Both the position numbers and the translations under genes were made by a program. Source: SKHV01 sp963678565 (GTDB taxonomy: Bacteria; Bacteroidota; Bacteroidia; Bacteroidales; Prolixibacteraceae). From it: a DNA stretch of 64,000 nucleotides. Below, in pieces: positions 62,687-64,000 of this stretch. Positions within the stretch are counted from its first letter, which is position 1. The number at the start of each line of letters is the position of its first letter. The stretch covers positions 3,038,001-3,102,000 of the forward strand of contig OY782875.1 of NCBI GenBank assembly GCA_963678565.1, given 5' to 3'. The notes beneath the pieces are model-generated. The model saw only the letters and a list, made by a program, of their open reading frames with translations, was not told the origin of the DNA and made no database searches.

Positions 62687-64000
62687 TTAAAATGAAATAC
62701 TCAAGCCAAATAAATAAGTTTCATACGGAGGAGTTGTAGCAAACTCTCCAAACTTAGCTTCAATATTATTACCAAAAGAAGTTACTTCAGGATCAATATA
62801 TTGATTTTCAACTGGAGTCCATAACAATATATTTCCAGCGGTTAATGAGGCACGTATCTTTTCAACTTTCAATTTACTACAAAATTTCTTAGGCAAATTA
62901 TAAGCAAGGCTAATATTACGCAACTTCAAATAAGAACGATCAATTATAGCATGATCTGCATATTCAAAACCTCCATGACTATAGAAAGTATGTAAAGCCG
63001 TTGGATCGACTGGAGTAGTATTTTCAATGTACGTACCATCTTCATCCATTACAACCGAGTTTGGTATAATAAATGGGTTACGATCGTTATAAATTGACTC
63101 AATATCGCTTCCAACCCAACGCATATAATCTTTTGTGTAGCTATAAATATAACCACCATAGTGAAAATCCATCGTTGCAGATAAAGAAAGCCCTTTGTAA
63201 GAAAATGTATTTGTCAATCCCATACGAAATTTTTCATTAATATCTTTACCTAAATACTCTTTATCCGCAGTAGGTTGCGGGTTTCCACTTCCGTCAACAA
63301 CTGTATATTCCTCACCATCAATTTCAACAATCATTGCTTTTTGAGCTTTAAATTGCCCCATAGCTTCACCTTCTTTAGCGTATATAGCAACATCCCCAAA
63401 ACCACCTAAGAAAACTTCTTCTACATCAAGTTTTTCAACCTTATTTGTATTTTGCGTAAAATTATACGAAATATCCCAACCAAAGTCTTTTGTTTTTATA
63501 GGTGTTACGTTTAATAAGACCTCTATACCACTATTGCGTACATCGCCAATATTTGCCTGAAGGAAACTAGTATATCCTGCAGAAGGATCCATTGGTTTTG
63601 TAGCAATCAACCCCTCAGTTAACTTATTATAATATGTCAAATCTAAACCTAAACGATTCCCAAAAAATTGTAGTTCTGTACCAACTTCAAATTCATTGGT
63701 TAACTCTGGTTTTAAATCAATATTTCCAGCACTATTTGAAAGAGTAAAAGCATTTACTCCTCCAATTGGAAATGATAAATCATCAATTTCCGGATAAAGA
63801 GGATTCATTACAGTAGAAGCAACCAACTTATCATATACAGCATAAGCACTTGCATCCTTACCTGTACGCCCATAAGCCACACGTAACTTAGCATAATTAA
63901 GAATGCCTGCGTCACCACCCCTTTCATTTAAAAAGTCAGTAATTATAAAACTAGCCATAGCTCCAGAATAGAAATAAGAGTTATTTTCTTCTGGTAGAGT
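62687..64000 (-). CDS. SusC/RagA TonB-dependent outer-membrane transporter, C-terminal part (cut by window edge)
   Basis: The frame is open to the right end of the window, so the signal peptide, carboxypeptidase-like domain and plug are missing and only about 437 residues of the barrel are seen. They include RVAYGRTGKDASAYAVYDKL, FEVGTELQFFGNRLGLDLTYY near 90, TPIKTKDFGWDISYNFTQN near 150, and the end LRNISLAYNLPKKF, SLTAGNILLWTP and YLFGLSISF with the closing aromatic of an outer-membrane barrel. It pairs with the SusD gene to import an unknown glycan. It is not a short protein starting at an internal Met; the frame simply leaves the window. Confidence 0.93.
   Translation of the reverse strand, partial: TLPEENNSYFYSGAMASFIITDFLNERGGDAGILNYAKLRVAYGRTGKDASAYAVYDKLVASTVMNPLYPEIDDLSFPIGGVNAFTLSNSAGNIDLKPELTNEFEVGTELQFFGNRLGLDLTYYNKLTEGLIATKPMDPSAGYTSFLQANIGDVRNSGIEVLLNVTPIKTKDFGWDISYNFTQNTNKVEKLDVEEVFLGGFGDVAIYAKEGEAMGQFKAQKAMIVEIDGEEYTVVDGSGNPQPTADKEYLGKDINEKFRMGLTNTFSYKGLSLSATMDFHYGGYIYSYTKDYMRWVGSDIESIYNDRNPFIIPNSVVMDEDGTYIENTTPVDPTALHTFYSHGGFEYADHAIIDRSYLKLRNISLAYNLPKKFCSKLKVEKIRASLTAGNILLWTPVENQYIDPEVTSFGNNIEAKFGEFATTPPYETYLFGLSISF

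Noticed and set aside
62687..63958. A complete 423-residue SusC-type protein starting at an internal Met
   Set aside because: The frame is open to the window end, and the missing signal peptide and plug show the gene is simply cut by the window edge.

Overview
The window is AT-rich DNA from a member of the Bacteroidota. The signs are a gldE/gldD pair, a SusC/SusD operon with its surface lipoproteins, class-typical promoter elements of the TTTG-N19-TAnnTTTG kind, a Bacteroidota-type 29-residue AURKAIP1/COX24-like ribosomal protein next to HU, and lipoproteins with LxxC signals. A marine, pigmented Bacteroidia or Marinilabiliales-like organism is my best guess; the sequence alone does not fix the genus. 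No rRNA, tRNA, CRISPR array or intact insertion sequence was seen.

Region by region. Bases 1-7100 are mostly minus-strand housekeeping: a cut exported protein, fabD, a nucleoside-type deaminase, dsbD (next to a striking (AAAT)15 microsatellite), rng, a tiny ribosomal protein gene and HU. Bases 7228-13721 form a plus-strand run: mutY, ssb, gldE, gldD, a phosphopantetheinyl transferase, zwf and pgl. Bases 13804-22668 are minus strand: a 1392-residue exported multidomain protein, an acyl-CoA dehydrogenase with etfA and etfB, and msrA. Bases 22793-32128 are plus strand: comEC-like, trkA, trkH, a Sua5/TsaC protein, a nucleotide-sugar dehydrogenase, rsgA and ricT.

The metabolic heart is 32153-48640. 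A minus-strand mevalonate operon (IDI-2, HMG-CoA reductase, two GHMP kinases, diphosphomevalonate decarboxylase) lies directly beside a minus-strand leucine/isovalerate set (acyl-CoA dehydrogenase, both methylcrotonyl-CoA carboxylase subunits, methylglutaconyl-CoA hydratase). A plus-strand carotenoid operon (crtB, a CruF-like hydratase, acyltransferase, glycosyltransferase, an unknown TPR protein, crtI) diverges from it. Read end to end, the enzymes could carry isovaleryl-CoA to HMG-CoA, mevalonate, IPP/DMAPP and finally a glycosylated, acylated carotenoid. Neither HMG-CoA synthase nor HMG-CoA lyase is in the window. This coupling is the most interesting inference here.

After a decayed GT90 glycosyltransferase gene come a SulP transporter, a lipocalin and a TPR protein (49335-52550). 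Then follows an L-rhamnose locus (52657-57955: kinase, isomerase, mutarotase, RhaT symporter and a divergent AraC regulator that is frameshifted at a run of five C). A universal stress protein gene is followed by about 1.2 kb of relic DNA holding a degenerate 21-bp tandem array and a multiply broken gene. The window closes with the 3' part of a minus-strand SusC/SusD operon carrying two further lipoprotein genes.
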